Part shown: piece by piece, positions 8,385-16,759 of the stretch
How the letters are laid out: every line of letters begins with the position of its first letter
Position numbering within the stretch: the first letter of the stretch is position 1
DNA from: Ahrensia sp.
GTDB lineage: Bacteria > Pseudomonadota > Alphaproteobacteria > Rhizobiales > Rhizobiaceae
Direction: 5' to 3'
DNA: 64,000 nucleotides
Assembly (NCBI GenBank): GCA_002706335.1
Contig: PAKZ01000012.1
Span: 1-64,000, forward strand
Program-made: the position numbers and the translations under genes
The notes under the pieces: model-generated
Told to the model about the DNA's origin: nothing
The model's database searches: none
What the model saw: only the letters and a program-made list of their open reading frames with translations

Positions 8385-9332
8385 ATGCTCTCGATTGTCA
8401 TCACGGTCGCACCGATTTTCATCCTTATCGCCATCGGCTACGCCGCGGTGCGGTTCGGATATCTGCCCGCGGGCATTGCAGAAGCGCTCAACGGCTTCGC
8501 GGTGAGGATCGCCGTGCCGGTTTTGCTGTTCCGGGCGCTGGAACGCCTCGACATGGCGGCGGCTTTCTCGCTGCCGCTTCTCGTCAGCTTCTATGCTGGC
8601 GCCTTCACCTGTTTCGCCATCGGCATCGTGCTGGCCCGCAAGCTTTTCAGGCGCAGGCCCGGCGAGTCCGTTGCTGTCGGATTTGCCGCAACCTTCTCCA
8701 ATTCCGTTCTGCTCGGGCTCGCCATTGTCGAGCGTTCGCATGGCATTGGCCCCATGACCCCTGCCTTCGGGATTGTCGCCCTCCACGCCCCGATGCTCTA
8801 TGCGGTCGGCATTACGACGATGGAGTTGATGCGCCGCGACGGAAGGCCGATCGTCGAGATATTCCGGGTCGCCGCACGTTCGATCATCGCCAATCCGCTG
8901 ATGATCGGTATCCTTTCGGGCGCCATCGTCAATCTGACCGGCCACTGGCTGCCGGAACCGGTAATGGCGAGCGTGGACATGCTGGCCGCAGCCGCTATCC
9001 CCGTATCGCTTGTCGGCGTCGGCGCGGCAATGACCCGCTATCAGATGACGGCGCGTCTACCCGAAGCCGGAATGGTCGCAGCGCTGTCGCTGATCCTTCA
9101 TCCGGCCATCGCCTTCGCCCTGTCCCATGTCGTCTTCCAGCTTCCGCCGGATGCGGTGCGCGCCGCGGTGACACTGGCCGCCATGCCGCCGGGCATGAAT
9201 ATCTATCTCTTCGCCGTGATGTATGACCGCGCCGTCAATCTTGCCGCCTCGGCTTTCCTGCTCGCAACGATGCTCTCCATCGCGACGGTGAGTTTCTGGA
9301 TCTACATTCTCAACCACATCGCCCTGGGTTAA
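8385..9332 (+). CDS. AEC-family transporter (auxin efflux carrier type)
   Basis: A 315-residue integral membrane protein with about ten predicted helices in two halves, matching the bacterial AEC (auxin efflux carrier) superfamily. Features include a short hydrophobic N-terminus, the NSVLLGLAI segment in helix 4, and AAMPPGMNIYLFA in the second half, a region often well conserved in the family. Substrates in bacteria are varied (malate and other small organic acids among them), and none can be assigned. It is divergent from GGDEF paralogue 1 and convergent with paralogue 2, whose stop is only 6 bases away. Confidence 0.9.
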   Translation: MLSIVITVAPIFILIAIGYAAVRFGYLPAGIAEALNGFAVRIAVPVLLFRALERLDMAAAFSLPLLVSFYAGAFTCFAIGIVLARKLFRRRPGESVAVGFAATFSNSVLLGLAIVERSHGIGPMTPAFGIVALHAPMLYAVGITTMELMRRDGRPIVEIFRVAARSIIANPLMIGILSGAIVNLTGHWLPEPVMASVDMLAAAAIPVSLVGVGAAMTRYQMTARLPEAGMVAALSLILHPAIAFALSHVVFQLPPDAVRAAVTLAAMPPGMNIYLFAVMYDRAVNLAASAFLLATMLSIATVSFWIYILNHIALG

Positions 9333-9338
9333 GGCGTA

Positions 9339-10520
9339 TCAGGCGACGACCGCCGCCAATGAACCCGGCAAGCTTTCGGACCCATAGACGCAAACGCGAT
9401 TGCGGCCTTCGCGCTTGGCCCGATAGAGGGCCGCGTCCGCCTGGCGGCTTACGCCCGAAAGATCCTGCCCGTTGCGCCAGTTCGTGACGCCGAAGCTCGC
9501 CGTAACCGTGCCACCGCCGAGGCAATCGTGCCGGAGCAATTCCCAGCGGGCCCGAACCGTCTCCGCGTAAAGGCGGGCCGAAGCGGATTCCGCATTCGAA
9601 ATGACGATGAAGAACTCCTCCCCGCCCCATCGCGCGACGCAATCGCATTCGCGCGCCACCTCGCCAAGCAGGTCGGCGAATGCCCTGATGATCACGTCGC
9701 CTGCATCGTGCCCATATGTGTCGTTGACGTTTTTGAACCTGTCGATATCCGCCATGACGACGGCATAGCCGACGTCGCAGTCGGGACCGTCATTGATGAT
9801 GGACGACAGCCGGTTTTCCAGACCGCGCCGGTTCAGCAAGCCGGTCAACGGATCGGTTTCGCTGGTCCTGGTCAGCCGCCGGACGATTTCCATGCCGAAC
9901 ATGACAAACAGGACACCGGCCACCGCAAGCGCCGTGACCGCGATGAAGAGCTGCAGCGTCACCGCGGCCAACGATCCGGCGTAATTCGCCTTGGTCATCG
10001 CCGCGCCGAAACCGAAAACGATCGCGGTGCGGACGAGCAACAGGCATGCGCTCACCGAAACCACGATCCGCAAGACGCGATGAATCCCCTCGCGCATATC
10101 GCTGCGAAGAGCAAAAATCGAACCCAGATAAAGCGAGACGATGCCGGCATTGAGCGCCCACGCCGAGAAGGTCAGGCTACGCACTCCGTACAAACCGAGC
10201 GAAAAGGCGCCGAACACCGCGATTGCCGCGGCGGCCAGCGCGGCCCAGGGCACTCTGTTGCGGTAAAGCTGGTAGAGACCGGCGCAGAAAAAGACCGTTG
10301 CCGCCAGATAAAGCGCGCTGATCAGCGCGGAGGCGAAGTCCGGATCCATCGCGATACGCAGAAAATCGCCAATCATGGCGGATGCGGCGAAGAGATATGA
10401 CACCGCGAAGCAGCGCAGCGAGTGCAGGCTGCGCGCAGTATGCCACATCAGAAAAAAGCCGCCTGAAAAAACCAGGAAAATCAGCGGGCTTAACAATTGA
10501 AAATAGGACTGACCGAGCAT
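9339..10520 (-). CDS. Membrane diguanylate cyclase, GGDEF paralogue 2
   Basis: A 393-residue protein with the same layout as paralogue 1: opening MLGQSYFQLLSPLIFLVFSG, about seven membrane helices to residue 212, GGDEF domain from DPLTGLLNRRG (residue 223). The active site GGEEF is at 299-303, and an RxxD inhibitory site (RECD, 290-293) is kept. Its N-terminal half is closest to those of paralogues 1 and 3. It converges on the AEC gene with a 6-base gap. The upstream region shares a block of about 34 bases, nearly identical, with paralogue 3. Confidence 0.93.
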   Translation of the reverse strand: MLGQSYFQLLSPLIFLVFSGGFFLMWHTARSLHSLRCFAVSYLFAASAMIGDFLRIAMDPDFASALISALYLAATVFFCAGLYQLYRNRVPWAALAAAAIAVFGAFSLGLYGVRSLTFSAWALNAGIVSLYLGSIFALRSDMREGIHRVLRIVVSVSACLLLVRTAIVFGFGAAMTKANYAGSLAAVTLQLFIAVTALAVAGVLFVMFGMEIVRRLTRTSETDPLTGLLNRRGLENRLSSIINDGPDCDVGYAVVMADIDRFKNVNDTYGHDAGDVIIRAFADLLGEVARECDCVARWGGEEFFIVISNAESASARLYAETVRARWELLRHDCLGGGTVTASFGVTNWRNGQDLSGVSRQADAALYRAKREGRNRVCVYGSESLPGSLAAVVA

Positions 10521-10572
10521 CCGTACGATCCGTTGGCCGGAAGATTGCGGCCTCCCGCTGACCGGAAGCGAA

Positions 10573-10602
10573 TGTAACCCGACGCGCTTGCCATCCCGTT
10601 AA
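10573..10602 (-). promoter_or_regulatory. Shared GGDEF-gene promoter motif, copy 2
   Basis: Read leftward: TTAAC, 7 bases, CAAGC, 7 bases, GTTACA. It ends 52 bases before the start codon at 10520. The block TTAACGGGATGGCAAGCGCG is identical in copy 3. Confidence 0.5.
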
Positions 10603-10669
10603 GAAGACGACCCGAATGCGTCCAAACTCCGAAAGGGACGCGTCATCCGGACTGGCCGTCAATGCCGCG

Positions 10670-11851
10670 TCAGGCGACGCCTTCCACCAGCCGCAGCGGC
10701 GGCGGCTTCACCGCGCCGCGCACGCAATTGCGACCGGCCTGTTTCGCCTCGTAGAGCGCCGCGTCGGCCCGCCCGCATGCCATGCGCAGCGTGTCGGCGT
10801 GCCGCCATTCCGCGATGCCGAAGCTGATCGTCACCGCCGCGCCCTTCAGGCAATCGTGGCCGATGGTTTCCGCCGCGGTTCGAACCGATTCGGCATAGAG
10901 ACGCGCAAGCGGCTCGCCGCCATTCGGAATCAGGATGACGAACTCCTCGCCGCCCCATCGCGCGACAAGGCTCTCCTCCCCGGCTGCGTCCTCCAGCAAG
11001 CGGGCGATCCGGGCAATCACCCTGTCGCCCGCGTCATGGCCGAAACGGTCATTGACGGATTTGAATCCGTCGATATCCGCGATGACCAATCCGTGCCCGG
11101 TTGTTTCGGGCGAAAGCCCGTCCGGAAACGCCGCCACGCGCGCCTCGAAGCCGCGCCGGTTCAGGACGCCGGTCAGCGGGTCTGTCTCACTGCTGCGTTT
11201 CAGCCTGCCCAGGATTTCCATGCCGTACATGATGAACAGAACGGCAGCCATGGCCAGCGAGGCTACGGCGAACAACAGCTGCAATGTCACGGACGCCAGG
11301 GACCCGGCATAATCGTCCGCAGTCATCGAAGCCCCGATATGCCAGAATACCGCGCCCGTGCGCAGCAGAAGCGCGACGACACCGGCGAAAGCCACAGCCT
11401 GCAGGATGCGGTGGATTCCGGCGCGCATATGGCGGCGCAGATCGAAAAGCGCGCGAGAATACAACGCGGCAACGCCGATATTGATGATCCAGGCGCTCGG
11501 CACCACGCTGTCGATACTGAAGCGGCAAAGGCAATAGAGAAAAAGCAGCACTGCGGCCGAAACCGTCAGGGCTTTCCAGGGCACACGGTTCCAGTAGAGC
11601 TGGTAGAGCCCGGCGCAGAAGAAAACCGATACGGACAGATAAAGCGTGCCGAGAAGCAGGGACGCAAAGCCCGGATCCATCGCGAACTGGAAGAAGTCGG
11701 CGATCATGGCGCAGGATCCGACAAAATAGGACGCCGCGAAGAAAAGCAGCGAACGAATGTCGCGCGCATGGTTCCAGAGCAAAAGAAACCCACCGGAAAA
11801 GGTGAGCACTATCAGGGGATTGAGCAACTGAAAGTAAGACTGACCGAGCAT
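10670..11851 (-). CDS. Membrane diguanylate cyclase, GGDEF paralogue 3
   Basis: A 393-residue protein with about seven membrane helices and a C-terminal GGDEF domain from DPLTGVLNRRG. The active site GGEEF is at 300-304, but the inhibitory-site position reads GEES, so the RxxD I-site present in paralogues 1 and 2 is missing; feedback inhibition by c-di-GMP is therefore not expected by the usual route. The N-terminus is nearly that of paralogue 2, whereas the last 100 residues are nearly those of paralogue 4, giving a mosaic appearance. Confidence 0.93.
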   Translation of the reverse strand: MLGQSYFQLLNPLIVLTFSGGFLLLWNHARDIRSLLFFAASYFVGSCAMIADFFQFAMDPGFASLLLGTLYLSVSVFFCAGLYQLYWNRVPWKALTVSAAVLLFLYCLCRFSIDSVVPSAWIINIGVAALYSRALFDLRRHMRAGIHRILQAVAFAGVVALLLRTGAVFWHIGASMTADDYAGSLASVTLQLLFAVASLAMAAVLFIMYGMEILGRLKRSSETDPLTGVLNRRGFEARVAAFPDGLSPETTGHGLVIADIDGFKSVNDRFGHDAGDRVIARIARLLEDAAGEESLVARWGGEEFVILIPNGGEPLARLYAESVRTAAETIGHDCLKGAAVTISFGIAEWRHADTLRMACGRADAALYEAKQAGRNCVRGAVKPPPLRLVEGVA

Positions 11852-11903
11852 CCGTGCGACCTTTTGGCCGGGATCTCGCGATCTCCCCCGCGCCGGCGAT
11901 AGA

Positions 11904-11933
11904 TGTAGCCGACCGCGCTTGCCATCCCGTTAA
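11904..11933 (-). promoter_or_regulatory. Shared GGDEF-gene promoter motif, copy 3
   Basis: Read leftward: TTAAC, 7 bases, CAAGC, 7 bases, GCTACA. It ends 52 bases before the start codon at 11851, the same distance as in copies 1 and 2. Confidence 0.5.
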
Positions 11934-11974
11934 GAAACCGTCCGAAGACTTCGAACGCGAAAGCCGGCTGTCCG

Positions 11975-13159
11975 TCAGGCGACACTTTCCACCAGCCGCA
12001 GCGGCGACGGCTTCAGCGCGGCGCGTACGCGGTTGCGCCCGGCCTGTTTCGCCTCATAGAGCGCCGCATCCGCCCGCCCGCAGGCCATGCGCAGCGTATC
12101 GCCGGGCCGCAATTCGGTGATGCCGAGGCTGATCGTGACGGCTTCGCCCTTCAGGCAGTCATGTCCCATCGCCTCCGCCGCGGTCCTGACCGATTCCGCA
12201 TAGAGGCGCGCCAGCGACTCGCCGCCATTCGGGATCAGCACGACGAATTCCTCGCCGCCCCATCGCGCGACGAGGCCCTCGCTGCCCGCACCTTCCTCCA
12301 GCAACCTGGCGATGCGGGCAATGACCGTGTCGCCGGCATCGTGTCCGAAGCGGTCATTGACGGATTTGAACCCGTCTATGTCGGCGATGATCAGCCCGTG
12401 GCGCGGTCCTTCCTGGGCCGACCCGTCCGGCAAGGCCGCAACGCGCGACTCGAAGCCGCGCCGGTTGAGAATGCCCGTCAGCGGATCGGTCTCGCTGCTG
12501 CGCGTCAGGCGCGCAGTGATTTCGACACCGTAGATCGCAAGCAGGGTTCCCGCGACGGCGAGCGTCGAGACGATGGTCGCGAAGCGCAGCGAAACCGCCG
12601 TCAGCGACTCCGAGTAATTCGCTGCCGTCAGGGTGCCTCCCTCCAGCCAGAGCATGACTGCGGTGCGCGCGACGAACTGTACGGAATTGGCGACCAATAG
12701 CACCTGCAAAAGCCGGTCGACACCACGCGCGATCCGGTGGCGGATCGCGATCGCAAGCCATATCAGCACGCCCGCCGAAATGCCATTCATGATGACGATT
12801 CGCATCACGAGGCTGTCCTCGACGAAGCGATACCAGCCGAAGAGTTCGATCACCGCGACCGCGATGGAGCCGAGCACCCACCACGGGACCCGCAGCGAAA
12901 AAAGGTGAAAGATCCCGGCGCAAAAGGTGATGCCACCTGCAAGAAACAGCAGGATGGGGAGAAAAACGCCGACATCCGGCGGCATGGCCGGGCGGAAATA
13001 ATCCGCCGTGAAGGCAAGCGAGCGGAACAGATAGGAAAGCTCGAAGAACCCGGCCGAAACGCGAAAGGGCGCGTGATAGCGGATTGTCGCGAAGCCGACC
13101 GCCAGGGCAAAAAAGATTACCGGCCCGACAAACTGGAAAAAGTTATGCTCTTCCGACAT
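11975..13159 (-). CDS. Membrane diguanylate cyclase, GGDEF paralogue 4
   Basis: A 394-residue protein. Its membrane half opens MSEEHNFFQFVGPVIFFAL and has diverged from the other three, while the GGDEF half is almost that of paralogue 3 (for example ARLYAESVRTAAE and MACGRADAALYEAKQAGRN in both). The active site GGEEF is at 301-305; the I-site position reads GSEG, so no RxxD is present. A different membrane sensor attached to the same output domain suggests a separate input signal. Confidence 0.93.
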   Translation of the reverse strand: MSEEHNFFQFVGPVIFFALAVGFATIRYHAPFRVSAGFFELSYLFRSLAFTADYFRPAMPPDVGVFLPILLFLAGGITFCAGIFHLFSLRVPWWVLGSIAVAVIELFGWYRFVEDSLVMRIVIMNGISAGVLIWLAIAIRHRIARGVDRLLQVLLVANSVQFVARTAVMLWLEGGTLTAANYSESLTAVSLRFATIVSTLAVAGTLLAIYGVEITARLTRSSETDPLTGILNRRGFESRVAALPDGSAQEGPRHGLIIADIDGFKSVNDRFGHDAGDTVIARIARLLEEGAGSEGLVARWGGEEFVVLIPNGGESLARLYAESVRTAAEAMGHDCLKGEAVTISLGITELRPGDTLRMACGRADAALYEAKQAGRNRVRAALKPSPLRLVESVA

Positions 13160-13202
13160 GTGTCCTTCCCGCCCGCAAATCGCGGGCAGATTTCCGGGAA
13201 GG

Positions 13203-13232
13203 ATTAGACGGTTGCGCTTGATAGCAGGTTAA
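13203..13232 (-). promoter_or_regulatory. Shared GGDEF-gene promoter motif, copy 4
   Basis: Read leftward: TTAAC, 7 bases, CAAGC, 7 bases, TCTAAT. It ends 43 bases before the start codon at 13159, nine bases closer than in the other three copies, but with the same internal spacing. Confidence 0.5.
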
Positions 13233-13275
13233 TGGGGGCGATTTTTCGCATATCCGCGGCGACGCCGGAACCGAA

Positions 13276-13297
13276 AACGGCGCCCGCAGGCGCCGTT
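13276..13297 (-). terminator. Intrinsic terminator of the hydrolase gene
   Basis: A 9-bp GC-rich stem AACGGCGCC / GGCGCCGTT with loop CGCA, followed leftward by TTTT. It lies 27 bases past the hydrolase stop. The same hairpin with identical loop recurs at 15054-15077. Confidence 0.75.
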
Positions 13298-13323
13298 CTC
13301 CCGCACAGCGGCCTATCGGAGAC

Positions 13324-14289
13324 CTATTTTTCGTCGACCCGGCCAAGCGATTCCGCGTTCTGCGCCAACGCCATGCGCGCCTCGCTCCAGGCCGGATCAC
13401 CCGGATAAAGCACACTGCGCAGCCAGGCGCACACCATCCTTTGGGTGGTCGCAAGCCGCTCCGGATCCTCGTCATCTGTCTCCTTGGCATCGTATCCGGC
13501 GATCCCGCCAAGCCCGTGCCTGCCGCCGAAAAGAGTGAGCATCGCCTGGGCCCCCGGCCCGTTTGTGTAAGGGTCGGTGTGCCACTCGGCGCCGCGCGTT
13601 GTCAGATGCGGGTTGTCGTCCTCATCGCCGACGACGACGAGCGTCGGCGTTGTCATGGTCGAGAAATCGGGATTGAGCGCCGCGTAGTTCTCCCGTGCGA
13701 ATTCGCTAAGGCTGTCGCCGCCATTACCCGGCGCGGCGAGCAGGACCCCGGCCTTGTAGCGCGCGTCGCGCAGGGTGACCGGAGGAGCAACGCCATCCGG
13801 GTCGATCAATCCGGCGCCGAGGATCATGCCGACAGTCTGTCCTCCCATCGAATGGCCGACAGCGGCGATTTTCTCACGATCGATGCGCCCGGCGACGATC
13901 GGCACCTGCGCCTCGATCTCGTCGAGGCGGTCGAGGATCAGCGACATGTCCTCGACGCGGGAACGCCAGAAGAGCGGCGCGCCCGGCGCATCCGGACCGA
14001 GGGCGTAGATCTTCGCGTTAAGATGGGTCGGCTGGATGACGACGAAGCCGTGCGCCGCCCAGAACCGGGCGACCGGCCCATAACCGTCGAGCGACGGAAG
14101 ATAGAGCGACGGGCCGTGGCCGTGCGACAGGACAATAACCGGCAAGTTGTCGCCGGTTATCGGCGCGGAGACCCGCAGCTCGAGATCGATCCCGCGGTCC
14201 GGCGCGGCGAGCGTTACGGGTGCGACGGAGATGACCGGAACCGCGTCCGGAACGGGGATGGCCGAGGCCTTTTCGATAAGCTTGTTCAT
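13324..14289 (-). CDS. Alpha/beta hydrolase of PAF-acetylhydrolase/chlorophyllase type
   Basis: A 321-residue hydrolase from the ATG at 14289, which has AAGGAAAA about seven bases upstream and is preferred to an in-frame start at 14334. The serine nucleophile elbow GHSMGG lies near residue 130, after an oxyanion-loop region VLSHGHGPSLY, and an Asp/His pair is expected near VVGDEDDN and GGRHGLGG. There is no signal peptide. The fold and motif order resemble PAF-acetylhydrolase and chlorophyllase-like esterases. The substrate is unknown. It is transcribed away from the TetR gene at 14434, with three operators between them, so it is the likely regulated gene. Confidence 0.85.
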   Translation of the reverse strand: MNKLIEKASAIPVPDAVPVISVAPVTLAAPDRGIDLELRVSAPITGDNLPVIVLSHGHGPSLYLPSLDGYGPVARFWAAHGFVVIQPTHLNAKIYALGPDAPGAPLFWRSRVEDMSLILDRLDEIEAQVPIVAGRIDREKIAAVGHSMGGQTVGMILGAGLIDPDGVAPPVTLRDARYKAGVLLAAPGNGGDSLSEFARENYAALNPDFSTMTTPTLVVVGDEDDNPHLTTRGAEWHTDPYTNGPGAQAMLTLFGGRHGLGGIAGYDAKETDDEDPERLATTQRMVCAWLRSVLYPGDPAWSEARMALAQNAESLGRVDEK

Positions 14290-14350
14290 GAGTTTTTCCT
14301 TTTGCGCTGGCAGTGGCCACGGCCGCCGTTCCATGCTATCGGGAAATAAG

Positions 14351-14413
14351 CGGAACCATGTTCCGATCTATATACGGAACGATGTTCCGTTTATCAACCG
14401 GAATCGCGTTCCG
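14351..14413. promoter_or_regulatory. Three tandem palindromic operators at 24-bp spacing
   Basis: Three 15-bp palindromes occur at 14351-14365 (CGGAACCATGTTCCG), 14375-14389 (CGGAACGATGTTCCG) and 14399-14413 (CGGAATCGCGTTCCG). Their starts are exactly 24 bp apart, and the third extends to a 19-bp palindrome. They fill the gap between the divergent hydrolase and TetR genes and are the natural binding sites for the adjacent TetR protein, which would then control both directions. The third site ends only 21 bases before the regulator's start codon. Confidence 0.85.
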
Positions 14414-14433
14414 GTTCCATGAGGTCTGTCGCG

Positions 14434-15048
14434 ATGGCACGGGAATTGGAAACGAAGGACGCAGAACCGGCTGCCGGAAAGCGTGTACGCGCCGATGCGC
14501 AACGAAACATGGACGGCCTGCTGAAGGCGGCTATGGAGGTTTTCGCGGTCTCGGGCGTCGACGCACCTGTACGTGAGATCGCCAGCAAGGCCGGCGTCGG
14601 CGTTGGCACGTTATACCGCCATTTCCCGCAGCGTTCCGATCTGATCGTGGCCGTGTTCCGCCGGGAGATAGACGCCTGTGCCGACGCGGCGGAGGCGCTT
14701 GCGGCGGAGTATCCACCGGCAGAGGCGCTGGCGCGCTGGATGCAGCGTTTCGTGGATTTCATCTCCGCCAAGCGCGGACTGTCCTCGGCGCTGCATTCCG
14801 GGGACCCGGCCTACGAGCCGCTGCCGGCCTATTTCGACCAGCGCCTGCGCCCGGCGCTGGAAAATCTTTTGCAGGCGGCGGAAGAGGCCGGCGAAATCCG
14901 CTCCGGCGTAGACCCGACCGACCTGCTCCACGCCGTGGCGCGCCTTTCAGGCACCGGAGACGCCACCGGCAAGGACCATGCAAGGCGCATGGTCGCACTA
15001 CTGGTCGACGGGCTGCGCTACCGGGGCGACAACGAGACGGCGGGTTGA
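14434..15048 (+). CDS. TetR-family regulator, divergent from hydrolase
   Basis: A 204-residue TetR protein from the ATG at 14434, preceded by GAGGT at a good distance; an ATG at 14419 is less well placed because it abuts the third operator. The helix-turn-helix occupies about residues 35-70 (APVREIASKAGVGVGTLYRHFP). The rest is the helical effector-binding region, similar to the SbtR-like C-terminal domain. The operators upstream suggest autorepression and control of the hydrolase gene. A bidirectional terminator separates it from leuC. Confidence 0.9.
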   Translation: MARELETKDAEPAAGKRVRADAQRNMDGLLKAAMEVFAVSGVDAPVREIASKAGVGVGTLYRHFPQRSDLIVAVFRREIDACADAAEALAAEYPPAEALARWMQRFVDFISAKRGLSSALHSGDPAYEPLPAYFDQRLRPALENLLQAAEEAGEIRSGVDPTDLLHAVARLSGTGDATGKDHARRMVALLVDGLRYRGDNETAG

Positions 15049-15053
15049 AACGA

Positions 15054-15077
15054 AAACGGCGCCCGCAGGCGCCGTTT
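15054..15077. terminator. Bidirectional terminator between TetR gene and leuC
   Basis: A 10-bp stem AAACGGCGCC / GGCGCCGTTT with loop CGCA lies between the converging TetR and leuC genes and has A/T flanks on both sides. Stem and loop repeat the hairpin at 13276-13297. Confidence 0.75.
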
Positions 15078-15098
15078 CCAATCGAAAATCAGCGACGA

Positions 15099-16505
15099 TC
15101 AGAGATCGCGCACATCGACGAAATGACCGGCGATGGCGGCGGCGGCTGCCATGGCGGGCGAGACCAGATGGGTGCGGCCCTTGTAGCCCTGGCGGCCCTC
15201 GAAGTTGCGGTTCGAAGTCGACGCGCAGCGCTCGCCCGGCTTCAGTCGGTCGTCATTCATCGCAAGGCACATCGAGCAGCCCGGCTCGCGCCACTCGAAA
15301 CCGGCTTCGAGAAAGATCTTGTCGAGGCCTTCCTTCTCCGCCTGTTCCTTCACGAGACCGGACCCCGGCACGATCATCGCGCTGACGGTCGGCGCAACCT
15401 TCTTGCCTTCGACGACCTTCGCGACCGCGCGCAGATCCTCGATGCGGCCATTGGTGCAGGAGCCGATGAAGGCGCGGTCGATGGCGATGTCTGTCATCTT
15501 CGTGCCCGGCTTGAGGTCCATATATTCCAGCGCCCGCCATTTCGACGACCGCTTGTTGGCGTCCTCGATATCGTCCGGGTTGGGCACGACGCCCTCGATG
15601 GAGACGACGTCTTCCGGCGACGAGCCCCAGGAAACGATCGGCGGCAGATTGGCCGCGTCGAGCTTGACCACCTTGTCGTAATGCGCGCCCTCGTCGGTGT
15701 TCAGCGACTTCCAGTATTCAAGCGCCATGTCCCACGCCTCGCCCTTCGGCGCGCGCGGCTTGTCCTTGATATAGGCGAAGGTCGTCTCGTCCGGAGCAAT
15801 CAGGCCGGCCCTTGCGCCGCCCTCGATGGTCATGTTGCAGACCGTCATGCGGCCTTCCATCGACAACGCGCGGATGGCCTCGCCGGCGAACTCGATGACG
15901 TGGCCGGTGCCGCCGGCGGTGCCGATTTCGCCGATGATGGCGAGCACGATGTCCTTGGCGGTCACGCCTTCGGGCAGCTTGCCGTCCACCTGGACGAGCA
16001 TGTTCTTGGCCTTTTTCTGGATCAGCGTCTGGGTTGCGAGCACATGCTCGACCTCAGAGGTGCCGATGCCGTGGGCGAGCGCGCCGAACGCGCCATGCGT
16101 CGAGGTGTGGCTGTCGCCGCAGACGATCGTCATGCCCGGCAGGGTGAAGCCCTGCTCCGGCCCGACGATATGGACGATGCCCTGACGTTTGTCGTTCTCG
16201 GAATAATATTCGATGCCGAAATCGGCGGCGTTCCTGGCCAGCGCCTCGACCTGGATGCGGCTTTCCTCGTTCTTGATACCGGTATGGCGATCGGGCGTGG
16301 TCGGCACGTTGTGGTCGACGACGGCAAGCGTCTTGGCCGGCGCATGCACGTCGCGATGCGCCATGCGAAGGCCCTCGAAGGCCTGCGGGCTGGTCACCTC
16401 ATGGACGAGGTGGCGATCGATATAGAGCAGCGACGTGCCATTCTCGTCGGTATCGACGACATGGTCGTCCCAGATCTTGTCATAAAGGGTACGCGGTGCG
16501 GTCAT
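15099..16505 (-). CDS. leuC: 3-isopropylmalate dehydratase large subunit
   Basis: Large subunit of isopropylmalate isomerase in leucine synthesis, 468 residues from the ATG at 16505; an in-frame ATG at 16517 is the alternative. The aconitase-family features are present: opening [25 protein letters not shown] near residue 135-150, and the [4Fe-4S] ligands in IGSCTNGR (around residue 345) and CSMCLAMN (around residue 405). The small subunit LeuD is not in the window. It is transcribed leftward as a single gene. Confidence 0.97.
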   Translation of the reverse strand: MTAPRTLYDKIWDDHVVDTDENGTSLLYIDRHLVHEVTSPQAFEGLRMAHRDVHAPAKTLAVVDHNVPTTPDRHTGIKNEESRIQVEALARNAADFGIEYYSENDKRQGIVHIVGPEQGFTLPGMTIVCGDSHTSTHGAFGALAHGIGTSEVEHVLATQTLIQKKAKNMLVQVDGKLPEGVTAKDIVLAIIGEIGTAGGTGHVIEFAGEAIRALSMEGRMTVCNMTIEGGARAGLIAPDETTFAYIKDKPRAPKGEAWDMALEYWKSLNTDEGAHYDKVVKLDAANLPPIVSWGSSPEDVVSIEGVVPNPDDIEDANKRSSKWRALEYMDLKPGTKMTDIAIDRAFIGSCTNGRIEDLRAVAKVVEGKKVAPTVSAMIVPGSGLVKEQAEKEGLDKIFLEAGFEWREPGCSMCLAMNDDRLKPGERCASTSNRNFEGRQGYKGRTHLVSPAMAAAAAIAGHFVDVRDL

Positions 16506-16570
16506 GGTATTTTCCATTCAGGGCTATGAAATATTTGAAGAAACCGGCCGTGGCCGGGAGCGGACGGCGC

Positions 16571-16714
16571 TCAGCCGAGCCGGGCGAGCTGCGTGAATGC
16601 CACGCGCGCGAAGAAGCGCGACGGCAGGCGCTTGCGGTCCTGCAGCGTGAAGCTCTTGAAGCCCGGATGTCCGAACAGCTTTTCCATGGCGGCGCTCATA
16701 CCAAGTTTCGTCAT
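16571..16714 (-). CDS. Possible small basic protein downstream of mgtC-like gene
   Basis: A 47-codon frame, ATG at 16714 or 16699 (42 codons), lies in the 240-base gap between the MgtC-like gene and leuC and is too short for routine calling. It encodes a basic peptide with aromatic clusters, MEKLFGHPGFKSFTLQDRKR followed by RFFARVAFTQLARLG. No good ribosome-binding site is seen before either ATG, so expression is uncertain. I do not recognise a family. Confidence 0.35.
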   Translation of the reverse strand: MTKLGMSAAMEKLFGHPGFKSFTLQDRKRLPSRFFARVAFTQLARLG

Positions 16715-16759
16715 GGACGGCAATCTGGGATCCCGCACAGACAGGCCCGGTTCGCGCCG

